From Amaurobius ferox (lineage: Eukaryota; Arthropoda; Arachnida; Araneae; Amaurobiidae), in NCBI GenBank assembly GCA_951213105.1, contig OX578152.1:72553180-72617179 (forward strand): 64,000 bases of DNA. The letters run 5' to 3'. A program made the position numbers and the translations under genes. Shown one piece after another: positions 32,490 to 43,544 of this stretch. The notes below the pieces were generated by a model. The model did not search any database and had not been told where the DNA came from. It worked only from the letters and a program-made list of their open reading frames with translations. The first letter of the stretch is position 1; every line of letters starts with the position of its first letter.

Positions 32490-33040
32490 GCACGATAACT
32501 GCCGTAAAAATGACTTAATCAAAATGAAATTTTAGTATGTTGTTCAGACGGTCTGTAGGACCTATGGGAATATAAATGAATAATATCACACAATTAGTTT
32601 TGGATTGAACCCGGGTTGAAAAAATGAAATACATTGAGCCCTATGGGACCTAATTTTTCTAACATTTTTTAAGCGGATTTAGAATTCACAAATTGCTTCG
32701 AAAATTTTAGGTAATAGTCAAATTGTTCCATAAAATATATAAAAAAAATCAGCTAAATATATTCAGTAGTTTTTTAAATAAAAATTAAAATAATAATTAC
32801 ACATTTTATATGAAACGATCACGTGACCATGATATGAAACGATCACATGACCCACTTCAAAATGATATATGGCATCCATCTTGTTTTATGATAATCCTAA
32901 TAATTCCTTATTTATTATAAAATAACATTGTAATGAAGAATAAATTGTTATTGTGCAAATTAATATAATCTAATAATAAGCATTGATAGAAAATATTGCA
33001 ATATACTACATCAAATATATGACGCTTATTTGTTACTTAT
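32490..33040. other. AT-rich stretch, no gene seen
   Basis: A short direct repeat ATATGAAACGATCAC(G/A)TGAC occurs twice at about 32808-32852. Nothing else. Confidence 0.4.
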
Positions 33041-33047
33041 TATTACA

Positions 33048-33420
33048 TTATTGCTGTGTCTTATCGTATAATACATTCATGTGTCGCGCATTCAAATGCG
33101 GGAATACATTATGCATGAGTTCTAGATAGGATGGATAAATGTAAATTTTTTGTAGTGTATTTTGAGGAATGTGGAAACAAAGAATAACATCATCAATGTA
33201 ACGAAAAATAAAAATGGTTTGTGTAATGAGAGTTTGTGTAATGGGATTGTTTTTCATAAAAGTTTAGATAAAGATTTGCGAGCGTGACGCAAGCTGCTTC
33301 TTGATTCTTCTGGAACTCCAATTGTTTCGAAGCAAACAGAGCTACCATGTGAGAGATAGTTTTGAAAAAGAACAAAATGTAATAAATTATTAAATGTAGA
33401 TGAACCATATTTAGTAAATG
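33048..33420 (-). pseudogene. Reverse-transcriptase fragment (Penelope-like or related)
   Basis: Minus strand, two overlapping frames. The upstream frame reads SHMVALFASKQLEFQKNQEA and VTLANLYLNFYEK, which resembles the RT motif before the active site (LANLYL..YE). The downstream frame reads IFRYIDDVILCF, with the catalytic YxDD box YIDDV at 33186-33200, then YPSYLELMHN and LYDK before a stop. The frame break lies between the two. The YDK sequence is where the relic at 53510 begins, suggesting the same RT family. The clade assignment is tentative. Confidence 0.5.
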
Positions 33421-33429
33421 CAATTAAGG

Positions 33430-34535
33430 GGAATAAATTGAAAAGCTGTTTAATTACTGGGAAAAAATCTTTGATTTTTATATATGTATATTAAGATATC
33501 TCGGATTAAGATTCAAAATATTTTCTTTCTGTATTATTTTTAGTAAATTATGAAATGTAGCTTGAAGATAAAACTAATAATATATATTTCTTTTAACAGA
33601 GAAAAAGAATGATCAAATAAAGATCAAATTTATACAGGTAAGAAATTTTATACTCTTTTTGTAAAAGATTATGTGCAGTTGTATTGAAATTTATGAACAG
33701 CAATATAACAATATTTCTGTCAGTGATAAATATGGTAATACAACAACTGAAATTTCAAAATCAAAATATTTAACATTCTTTAACAAAGGAAAACACCAGG
33801 ATCTATTTCATTCGCATAAGGTTTGAACAGCTGATATTAGCAACTATTAAACGCTTAGAAAGTAAGAAAAAGTTTGGTATATATATGCATATGTAAGTAT
33901 GTATTGCAGATTAAGTATATATCTTAGCACAGTTTAGCACATACAAAAGTTGTTCAAAACACAAGAAGATGTTATATACATATAACACAAATTTCTTCGA
34001 ATTTTGATAGTTATTTTTTGCTGATGCGCTTGTTCTATAAAACTGTATTGTTTACATTGCATTTCTATTACTACAAATCACATGTTTAAAACTATTTCAC
34101 TTTTATTACTAAATTTTAATAATACTTCCTATGGAAATCTACTGAGCAAGTTGTATCTGTGGTATAGATCTAGAAAAATGCATGCATCTTAAATATATCA
34201 TGTTCTATTCCTCAAATCAGCACTTGTTTTAACATATTGCTTTCATGTTGTGTTTTGTATTTAACTTGACTGATTAGCTTTTCTATCAATACCATTTTAA
34301 CAGAAGTTGAAATGTCCTACGGTACGAAATGTCGTTTTTTATTAATACATTAATTCTACGCATTTAAATAATCACAGGATATGAAATTCCGTATTTCTAT
34401 GTAGTGTATACAATTTTAACAGTTTGCAACAGTAATTCCATTAACCGCTTTAGTGGTTATGACAGTAAAACAACTTTTATCTGCTAGAATTTTGTGCGCC
34501 TATGTTAAACAACAAGATCACGTAGGCGGCTTCAT
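33430..34535. other. AT-rich stretch, no gene seen
   Basis: Nothing recognised. Confidence 0.4.
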
Positions 34536-34539
34536 CTTT

Positions 34540-35452
34540 GTTATTTTCTTTATATACATAATGCATAAGGTAGGTATTGTGACTGGGTCGAAAATTCGAA
34601 TTCGAGTTTTCGACGGGAGAGCACGTTTCAAGCATCCCTGATCAGGAATCGAACATTTTTGAAGTGATGTCTGTGTGTGTGTGTGTCAGTGAGTCTGTGG
34701 AGACGATATCTCACGAACGAATGGAGCGATTCGAATGAAATTTGGTACAAAAATTACAAGCCGTGAATACTGGAAGCCTATTATTTTAAAACACAATCGA
34801 ATGCTCAGAACCCCCTAAATTTTCAAGTGAAATTTTGAAAAAATCATCAACAAATCAAAATCTTTAATAGAGTTACGCAAATAGACATTTCTTATGTAAC
34901 GTTTCCTTTGAAAACGATTGACATAAACTTTAGAATGCTAGCATGAACCGTTCTCGAGATATTGCACATTTTTCAAATAAATTTATCAAAACATCCCATA
35001 CATTAAAAAAAATATTAACTGTTAAGAAACATGTTCACTTTTCATATGTAATATCATACGATAAATTTGGTGGTATCATTCTCGTGGATCTATAACTCGT
35101 TCCATTCACGAGAAAAGATACTTTGAGTCTGTATTTGAACGCCAATAGTCATTTACCTGCTGTAAGAATAACTTATTCCTCTGCCCATAATGCTTGACGA
35201 GATTTTGACGACGAATTAAGCGGAATGTCGCCAACTTGGCGACATTTTTAAATGTTGCCAAATTAACAAAAATCTCGCCAAATGGATAAAAATTTTGCTA
35301 AATCAATGAATATGACGACTAATTGAAGAAAATTCAATATGTTGGAAAGAATATAAGTATCTACTATAAGAATAACATTTTTTAATTCTAAAAGTAGTAA
35401 ATTCATTGAATTATATAAGGAAAGTCATGTGCTGCCCACATTAGATTTTTTA
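34540..35452 (+). repeat. Repeat A, copy 2
   Basis: Begins near TTTATATACATAATGCATAA and TGACTGGGTCGAAAATTCG, has the (TG)n tract at about 34667-34688 and a TTTAGAATGCTAGCATGAAC section, and ends at ATAAGGAAAGTCATGTGCTG plus CCCACATTAGA. Near 35225-35245 it has the palindrome GTCGCCAACTTGGCGAC. No coding frame. Confidence 0.75.
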
Positions 35453-35699
35453 AATCTTATCTCAGGGTACACAAGTATATACGGACACTTGTATCAACGG
35501 ACAATTTCATAGTCACAGGAAACAGCCCGTTGGAGCGTTTTTAAAGTTAGGATTGCGCCTGGAATTTATCATTGAAATTATCCTAGCCAAATCCTATTTA
35601 AGCATATCTTCTAAACACTGTACACTACGAAAAGAGCCACTTCCTTCAAATTTTAGAACAATTCTGTTCAACTATGTTCCTGACATCCATGATCGCTCT

Positions 35700-35830
35700 T
35701 TCTCGGCCTTCAATGTTTCACCGAATATCGTTTGGGAAATGATATTAGAGGAATCAATTTCGTGCCATCCCGTAAATGTATCGGAACAGAGACTATTGTT
35801 TCAGAAATCTTTGTGTGTATTCGTATCAAT
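35700..35830 (+). repeat. Block Q relative
   Basis: ATGATATTAGAGGAATCAAT, TCGGAACAGAGACTATTG and CAGAAATCTTTG align with 40776-40855 and 44066-44145. In one frame all encode MILE(E/K)SIS and SEQ-containing peptides. It may be an old shared exon or an element piece. Confidence 0.4.
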
Positions 35831-36124
35831 GAATATATCATACGGATGACGCCGGGATTTTATGATGTAGATCAGTGGCTCTAGCTAATAATCAGAGGTT
35901 TTTAACTTTTTCAGAAGAGCTATTGCTAGGCAACTTTGTTAAATAATTAAGAACATTTGGTTAATGGTTAAGAACGTTTTCACGTTCATCAAACTTTTCT
36001 ATTCTCCCATTTATCCAGGGAGAAAAATATTTGGATAAATTTTCAATCGGTACCTCACCCTCCAACATCCCTTCTGAGACCTCACAAGTTATGGATATAA
36101 GAGGTACTTTTGGGACTTTTGTGT

Positions 36125-36402
36125 TGAAACCCAGACCGTCCGACCTACCAGAAAGGTGTAAGGTAACTGTTTGGACGGTCGGGAAGTGCCACCCAATTTA
36201 GACCGGAACCCAGTGGGGGAGGCATCCACAGGGACCGTACCCTCCTTCCCCTACCACCAACCTCTCGGAAGGACTTTCGGATCCACATGTTTAACGTGAT
36301 CGTACTCCACATGAACACGGCGGCAGTTTTGGCAGTGGCTGGAATCGAACCCGGGCCTACCGAGTGCAACTCCAGCGCGCTAACCAATGGGCTACCGCGC
36401 CC
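36125..36402 (-). mobile_element. tRNA-headed SINE (278 bp)
   Basis: Flanked by a perfect 14-bp duplication tgggacttttgtgt (36111-36124, 36403-36416). On the minus strand: tRNA-like head GGGCGCGGTAGCCCATTGG, TTAGCGCGCTGGAGTTGCA (A-box side) and GGGTTCGATTCC (B box), then the same body and terminal hairpin as the 5S-headed SINEs. This is the parental arrangement from which the 5S type appears to derive. Confidence 0.9.
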
Positions 36403-36599
36403 TGGGACTTTTGTGTGTCGTTTTGACTCGTTTTCATCTCATTTAATCTTGTTCGTTCTCATTTCGTTTTGTTGGGACATTTCTATTGTGTTATGGTGCA
36501 CTCCTTGTTTGTAAGTTCTCTGTGTCAGATTGGATGGGATGTTCTTCATTCTGCTTTCTGATTGGCTCTCTCAGGTATACTCTCAATCCAAAATTTGGG

Positions 36600-36888
36600 G
36601 GTGGGACAGCCACGTAGTTAGCGAGTCTGGATTGCACTCGTACGACTCGAGTTCAATTCCCGGCTCGGCCCAAACTGTACCCGTGTTCACGCGAAGTATG
36701 GGCGCGTTAAATATAGGGTCCATAAGTCATTCCAAGAGGTTAGTGGTAGGGGAAGAAGGGTACGGTTTCTATGGATGCCACCCCACCCCCTGGATTCCGG
36801 TCTAAATTGGGTTTCACTTTCTTAAAGAGATACTTTACATCTTCGAGTAGGTTGGACGGTCTGGATCGAAGAAGAAGAATTCACAATT
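36600..36888 (+). mobile_element. tRNA-headed SINE, older copy
   Basis: Head GACAGCCACGTAGTTAGCGA with B-box-like GAGTTCAATTCCC, the body (CATAAGTCATTCCAAGAGG, GATTCCGGTCTAAATTGGG), a weak hairpin and GGTTGGACGGTCTGGATC, then a (GAA)n tail. Diverged flanks ccaaaatttggg and tcacaatttgga may be the target duplication. Confidence 0.7.
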
Positions 36889-36899
36889 TGGATATAATA

Positions 36900-37315
36900 C
36901 TACTCTGTTTCTTTCATTTGCGTCCATTTCGTAGTTTTGGTTTCAAGATTTTTTGGTTCATCGTGCACTGAAGGAGGGAATCCAACGTATCCTCAAAACA
37001 TATATATGCTGCATTGTTTTATTAATTTGTGCTTCAATGTGTTATTTATTTTTCCCAGCACTTTAGTTCATTTTTCCTCTAGATATTAATTGAAACATCT
37101 GCAGAATATTATACTTAATTCGACATCAAAACAACGTTTGTCTTGAAACAGGACGCCTGTATTTCTCGCAGACGTGCTACCAGCTAGACTATTTTAAACA
37201 TATAAGGCATGACTTAAATTAACATACGCATAAAAACACACTATCAAAAATTGTAGATAGAGTTAAAATTGCTTTTTGTAAAATTACAATGAATTTTCAC
37301 TATATCGACAGGTTT
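36900..37315. other. No gene seen
   Basis: AT-rich, nothing recognised. Confidence 0.4.
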
Positions 37316-37324
37316 TCTGAAGGT

Positions 37325-38195
37325 CGAACTATACCCCAAAATATTGAAACGCGTTTTAATTCTTTACCTGTTGGAGATAAGTGGGCAATGTAAATTGCAA
37401 AAATATTGAAAGTAAGGTAGGAAGAAGACTACGTTTATGAAAAAGTCCTCCCATTAATTTAAAAAAGTTACACTTTTTAATTTTTATACGACCCCCCCCC
37501 CCCCCCTTAGACAAATTTGGTCAATCAGAAAATTTTTATTTTTAATGTAACAAGATCATTAAAAAAACCGCATATCTGTATCTTTAAAATTGCGCGAGTT
37601 ATATTTAATTGAACGCTATGAATGGGGACCCTATATCAAATCAGAAATGTAAATTTGTGACATATCAGAAAAAAGATAAAACTGGATGATAATACATAGG
37701 ATACACAACCGCGTAATCAGTACCACTGCTTTATATGATCTCTGTCTGTGTAATTCTTTATTTAGATGCATTTGTGATAAAAAATTTTGGCACATAATAA
37801 CGTATTTTTGATCTAAACGATTTCCACCGTCAATTTGTTTATGATCCCTATTTTCACTGATGAAACAGCTTTTCACTTGATACGGAAAAGTGGAATAAGT
37901 CAGATTTTTTTCATTTATCATAATTCAGTTGATTTTAAAGATACAGATATACGTTTTTTTTTTAATGATCTTGTTGCATTAAAAATAAAAAAAATTCTGA
38001 TTGACCAAACTTGTCTAAGGGGGTGGTATAAAATTATAAAAAGAGTAACTCTTTAAAAATTAATGAGAGGACTATTTCATTAACGTAGTCTTATTTCCTA
38101 CCTTACTTTCAACATTTTGCAATTTACATTGCCCACTTATCTCTAACAGGTAAAGAATTAAAGCGCGTTTCAATCTTTTTTAGACACCCTGTATA
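37325..38195. mobile_element. Foldback element with ~260-bp inverted arms
   Basis: Left arm about 37340-37610 and right arm about 37930-38185 are inverted copies. Examples: TTCTTTACCTGTTGGAGATAAG versus its complement near 38136-38160, and AATGTAACAAGATCATTAAA versus its complement near 37962-37982. The right end reads GACACCCTGTAT. The loop (37620-37920) has no recognised gene. A C-run of about 17 lies at 37490-37506. Likely a non-autonomous DNA element. Confidence 0.7.
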
Positions 38196-38199
38196 GCAC

Positions 38200-38555
38200 C
38201 ATCTATACTTACAAAATATGCCTAACGAGAGTGTTCCCACGGATAGAATCACACTCACATTGCAGATAACAGCATATATGGACTTGTTTTGTGCTTTTAT
38301 CAGCTCTTCAGCATGGAATATCCGATACCTGAAATGGCAGCAAGTAAACTAGCTATGAGCTAACCTTGTGGCATCCAGCAAATTTTCTTGTTGCCATTCC
38401 TATTTATAAAAAGCATGAAACCCGTCCATGGAGACTGTTCTCTACCATTTGAGCGCAATCCTAAGTTACCACTTGTCACTATTGAGAAATCCATAGTAAA
38501 TAATTTTCCATTATATGGAAATTAATGAAATTTCCAGTATATTCGAAATAATTTT
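38200..38555. other. No gene seen
   Basis: Nothing recognised. Confidence 0.35.
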
Positions 38556-38559
38556 TATT

Positions 38560-38796
38560 TTTACTTTCTCTGTAATATAGTACAGAAAGTATTGTTTTCA
38601 CAAAAATTTTCTAATTTAAGATTTTGGTGCCAATATACGTTTTAAGATCTCCTGAACATGTTTTTCCTATTTTTGTAGTGATGTCTGTCTGTCTGTCTAT
38701 CTGTCCGTGGTCGATTTCTTTTGTAAACGATAGCGTTCATAAATATTAATTGATTTTCATAAAATTTTATATCCAGCTTTATTATAAAAAAAAATC
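38560..38796 (+). repeat. Blocks R-S of the P-Q-R-S repeat, left part
   Basis: ACTTTCT...GAAAGTATTGTTTTCAC, GATTTTGGTGCCAATATACG, then TCTGTCTGTC and TCGATTTCTTTTGTAAACGA, matching 41030-41160 and 43545-43640. It continues after the inverted repeat A copy at about 39716. Confidence 0.6.
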
Positions 38797-39716
38797 TGAT
38801 GTAGGCAACATATGACTTTCCTTATATAATGCAATTAATTTACTACTTTTACAGTAAAAAAAAATAGGTTTTTCTTATTGTAGATACTAATATTCTTTCC
38901 AAGATATTAAATTTTCGACAATTAGTCGTCATTTTTATCCATTTGGCGAGATTTTCGTTAATTTGGCAACATTTCAAAAAGTCGCCAAGTTGGCGATATT
39001 CCGCCAAGTTCGTCGCCAAAATCTCGCCGAGCGTTATACACTAAGAAATAAGTTATTCTTACAGCAGATAAATGACTATTGGCGTTCAAACACAAAAGTA
39101 TTAATAAAAGTATATTTTTTCATGAATGGAATGAGCTAGTTCCACGAGAATGATGTAACCCAATTTATCGCATGATATTACATATGAAAAGTGAACATGT
39201 TTCTCAATAGGAATTTTTTTTATATGACTTTTTGATAATTTTTTTTAAAAAATGAACAATATCTCGAGAACGGTTCATGTTAGCGTTCTAAAATTTATGT
39301 CAATCGTTTTCTAATGAAAAATTACATAAGAAATGTCTATTTGCGTAACTTTATTAGTGGTTTTGATTTTTTGACGATTTTTTCAAAATTTCATTCGAAA
39401 ATTTAGGGGGGTTCTTAACATTCGATTGCATATAAAAGCAATAAGCTTCCAGTGTTTACGCATTGTGATTTTTGTACCAAATTTGGTTCGAATCGGTCCA
39501 TTCGTTCGTCAGTTATCGTCTCCACAGACTCACTGACACACACACACATACTTTCACACACACACACACACACACATACACACACACAGACATCACTTCA
39601 AAAATGTTTGATTCGTGATCAGGGATGCTTGAAACGTGCTCTCCCGTCGAAAACTCGAATTCGAATTTTCGACCCCGTCACAATACTTTCCTTATACATT
39701 ATGTATATAAGGAAAG
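38797..39716 (-). repeat. Repeat A, copy 3 (inverted)
   Basis: Left end GATGTAGGCAACATATGACT; right end TTCGACCCCGTCACAATACT and ATGTATATAAGGAAAGT. (CA)n tract at about 39538-39590. It sits inside the R-S block, with AAAAATCT at both junctions, a possible 8-bp target duplication. Confidence 0.7.
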
Positions 39717-39905
39717 TAAAAATCTTGAACTGGATAGATTTTTTTTTTTACATTCGAGGGGAAACTTCGAAATGTATTCGAAATCTTATACTTTTTTTAA
39801 CATGGCAGTATAGGACAAAACTTAACATAATCTTGCATAAAAGGATTTATTTATGGCTCCGTGATCAACAGACTAGTAATTATAAGTTATAATATATATA
39901 GTTTC
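39717..39905 (+). repeat. Block S, right part
   Basis: GGGGAAACTTCGAAATGTAT, TTTTAACATGGCAGTATAGG and GCATAAAAGGATTTATTTAT correspond to 43660-43780 and 45250-45370. A GC-rich hairpin-like stretch with CCCCTTCGGGGGG follows at 39975-40015, as it does near 45420 and 59190. Confidence 0.6.
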
Positions 39906-40134
39906 AATATATATTTTCAATTATTGTTTCTAAAGATAGCCAGGATGCAATATTTTATGTTCGTAACCGTCATTTGCCCCTTCGGGGGGGGGGGAGGGGC
40001 AAGTTAACCTCTGGAGGGTGCATTCCTAAGTATGGTATCAATTGAATGAATTTTTCAAGCTCTTTAAAGTGAAGGGTAACACGCAATAATTGTAATCTTG
40101 TGGCCCCACGATGTCAATTTTTCAAAATTTCCCT

Positions 40135-40422
40135 TCCTCTTCTTCGACCCAGACCGTCCGACCTACCAGAAAGGTGTAAGGTATCTGTCTGAACAGCCGG
40201 GAAGTGCCACCCAATTTAGATCAGAACCCAGTGGGCGAGGCATCCACAGAAACCGTACCCTCCTTCCCCTACCACCAACCTCTCGGAAGGACTTACGGAC
40301 CCACATGTTTAACGTGATCGTACTCCGCGTGAACACGGCGGCAGTTTGGGCAGTGGCTGGAATCGAACTCGGGCCTACCGAGTGCAACTCCAGCGCGCTA
40401 ACCACAGGGCTACCGCGCCCTC
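40135..40422 (-). mobile_element. tRNA-headed SINE (288 bp)
   Basis: Perfect 13-bp duplication tcaaaatttccct (40122-40134, 40423-40435). The head carries an intact-looking B box (complement of GGAATCGAACTC) and A-box side GGTAGCCCTGTGGTTAGCG. Body and hairpin as in the other members; the hairpin outer stem has some changes (CTGAACAGCCGGG). Confidence 0.9.
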
Positions 40423-40479
40423 TCAAAATTTCCCTCGTAAAACCTTGTAAAAATACCAAAAAAGCAAGGTACTAAAAAA

Positions 40480-40928
40480 GTAATTCTTGTATGAGAAAAT
40501 CGAGTTGAGCTACGCTTCAGTTAATTTTTTTACACTATACCTTATAAAGACAAAAGTAATTGCTAATCTATATTTCTTGGATACCCAGTACGTAAAAAGC
40601 ATTTATTATTTGAAAAATCATCTATATCTTGCATTTATTTCAATAGTATTATCTACATTTATTTCAAATAGAATTAATTTTACTCCACTTTGTATGAGTA
40701 AAACTACTCAACTCACCTCTGTGACATCCACGGCCGCCCTTACCCGACCTTTAATGGATGGCTAAATGCCGTCCTCCCAATGATATTAGAGAAATCAATT
40801 TCAAGAGAACACGGAGCAACGTCGGAACAGATACAATCGATTCAAAAACCTTTGTTGCGTATCGAGGAATTTTGCTAATTGTAGCACAAGTAAGTTTCAT
40901 ATTTTGGAACTTTAGAATTCCTCCTTTT
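40480..40928 (+). repeat. Blocks P-Q, copy 1
   Basis: P (GTATGAGAAAATCGAGTTGA ... ACTCAACTCACCTCTGTGAC) and Q (CCTTTAATGGATGGCTAAAT ... TAGCACAAGTAAGTTTCATA) recur in the same order at 43790-44180. The GTAAGT at 40888-40893 would be a good splice donor. Confidence 0.65.
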
Positions 40929-43541
40929 GATATTGAGAGAAACATCTATTGGCACAGTTAGTAATACAGAAAAGGTATTTTCCTTGGCATTTACATGAAT
41001 TAATATTCGAATATGAATTTGAAATCCCAGATTTTACTTTCTCATAGGTCATATTGAGAAAGCATTGTTTTCACGGAAATTTTCGTTGTCGAGATTTCGA
41101 TGCCAATATATGTGTTAAGACCTGTTGAACATGTTTTGGCTATTTTTGGAGTAATATCCGTTTGAATGATATTGAGAGAAACATCTATTGGCACAGTTAG
41201 TTGTACAGAAAAGGTATTTTCCTAGACATTTACAGGAACTGAATTTCGAATATGCATTTGAGATCCCAGATTTTACTTTCTCATAGGTCGTATTGCGAAA
41301 GCATTGTTTTCACGAAAATCTTCGTTGTCGAGATTTCGATGCCAATATATGTGTTAAGACCTGCTGAACATGTTTTGGCTATTTTTGGAGTAATATCCGT
41401 TTGTATGATATTGAGAGAAACATCTATTGGCACAGTTAGTGATACAGAAAAGGTATTTTCCTTGACATTTACAGGAATTAATATTCGAATATGCATTTGA
41501 AATCCCAGATTTTACTTTCTCGTAGGTCGTATTGAGAAAGCATTGTTTTCACGAAAATTTTCGTTGTCGAGATTCCGATGCCACAATATGTGTTAAGACC
41601 TGCTGAACATGTTTTGGCTATTTTTGGAGTAATATCCGTTTGTATGATATTGAGAGAAACATCTATTGTCACAGTTAGTGGTATAGAAAAGGTATTTTCC
41701 TAGACATTTACAGGAACTGAACTTCGAATATGCATTTGAGATCCCAAATTTTACTTTCTCATAGGTCGTATTGAGAAAGCATTGTTTTCACGAAAATTTT
41801 CGTTGTCGAGATTTCGATGCCAATATATGTGTTACCTGCTGAACATGTTTTGGCTACTCTTGGAGTAATATCCGTTTATATGATATTGAGAGAAACATCT
41901 ATTGGCACAGTTAGTGGTACAGAAAAGGTATTTTCCTTGACATTTACAGGAATTGAATTTCGAATATGCATTTGAAATCCCAGATTTTACTTTCTCATAG
42001 GTCGTATTGAGAAAGCATTGTTTTCACGAAAATTTTCGTTGTCGAGATTTCGATGCCAATATATGTGTTACCTGCTGAACATGTTTTGGCTACTCTTGGA
42101 GTAATATCCGTTTATATGATATTGAGAGAAACATCTATTGGCACAGTTAGTGGTACAGAAAAGGTATTTTCCTTGACATTTACAGGAATTGAATTTCGAA
42201 TATGCATTTGAAATCCCAGATTTTACTTTCTCATAGGTCGTATTGAGAAAGCATTGTTTTCACGAAAATTTTCGTTGTCGAGATTTCGATGCCAATATAT
42301 GTGTTACCTGCTGAACATGTTTTGGCTACTCTTGGAGTAATATCCGTTTATATGATATTGAGAGAAACATCTATTGGCACAGTTAGTGGTACAGAAAAGG
42401 TATTTTCCTTGACATTTACAGGAACTGAACTTCGAATATGCATTTGAGATGCCAAATTTTACTTTCTCATAGGTCGTATTGAGAAAGCATTGTTTTCACG
42501 AAAATTTTCGTTGTCGAGATTTCGATGCCAATATATGTGTTACCTGCTGAACATGTTTTGGCTACTCTTGGAGTAATATCCGTTTATATGATATTGAGAG
42601 AAACATCTATTGGCACAGTTAGTGGTACAGAAAAGGTATTTTCCTTGACATTTACAGGAATTGAATTTCGAATATGCATTTGAAATCCCAGATTTTACTT
42701 TCTCATAGGTCGTATTGAGAAAGCATTGTTTTCACGAAAATTTTCGTTGTCGAGATTTCGATGCCAATATATGTGTTAAGACCTGCTGAACAAGTTTTGG
42801 CTATTATTGGAGTAATATGCGTTTGTATGATATTGAGAGAAACATCTATTGGCACAGTTAGTGGTACAGAAAAGGTATTTTCCTAGACATTTACAGAAAC
42901 TGAACTTCGAATATGCATTTGAGATCCCAAATTTTACTTTCTCATAGGTCGTTTTGAGAAAGCATTGTTTTCACGTAAATTTTCGTTGTCGAGATTTCGA
43001 TGCCAATATATGTGTTAACTGCTGAACATGTTTTGGCTACTTTTGGAGTAATATCCGTTTGTATGATATTGAGAGAAACATCTATTGGCACAGTTAGTGG
43101 TACAGAAAAAGTATTTTCCTTGACATTTACAGGAATTGAATTTCGAATATGCATTTGAAATCCCAGATTTTACTTTCACATAGGTCGTATTGAGAAAGCA
43201 TTGTTTTCACGAAAATTTTCGTTGTCGAGATTTCGATGCCAATATATGTGTTAAGACCTGCTGAACATGTTTTGGCTATTTTTGGCGTAATATCCGTTTG
43301 TATGATATTGAGAGAAACATCTATTTGCACAGTTAGTGATACAGAAAAGGTATTTTCCTTGACATTTACAGGAATTAAATCTCGAATATGCATTTGAAAT
43401 CCCAGATTTTACTTTCTCGTAGGTCGTATTGAGAAAGCATTGTTTTCACGAAAATTTTCGTTGTCGAGATTTTGATGCCAAAATATGTGTTAAGACCTGC
43501 TGAACATGTTTTGGCTATTTTTGGAGTAATATCCGTTTGTA
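40929..43541 (+). repeat. Tandem array, 11 units of ~237 bp (block R)
   Basis: GATATTGAGAGAAACATCTA recurs 11 times from 40929 to 43304 with a mean spacing of about 237 bp. Each unit also carries GTCGTATTGAGAAAGCATTG, TTCGTTGTCGAGATTTCGAT and TGCTGAACATGTTTTGGCTA. Units at about 41700-42700 are nearly identical and share a 5-base deletion (TTACCTGCTG instead of TTAAGACCTGCTG), so the array expanded locally in a recent round. On the minus strand each unit keeps a ~70-codon open frame, which is probably a by-product of the repeat. Confidence 0.85.
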
Positions 43542-43544
43542 TGT

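Noticed and set aside
35553..35849. Chemoreceptor-like exon
   Set aside because: A faint feeling of similarity around MILEESIS is not enough: no transmembrane pattern is clear, and the DNA is shared with a dispersed repeat.
36330..36402. Genuine tRNA gene on the minus strand
   Set aside because: A and B boxes are present, but the copy is followed by the SINE body and hairpin and bracketed by a 14-bp target duplication.
40929..43541. CRISPR-like or tandem gene array
   Set aside because: The units are 237 bp of uniform sequence without unique spacers. The open frames in each unit have no domain and lie in a dispersed repeat.
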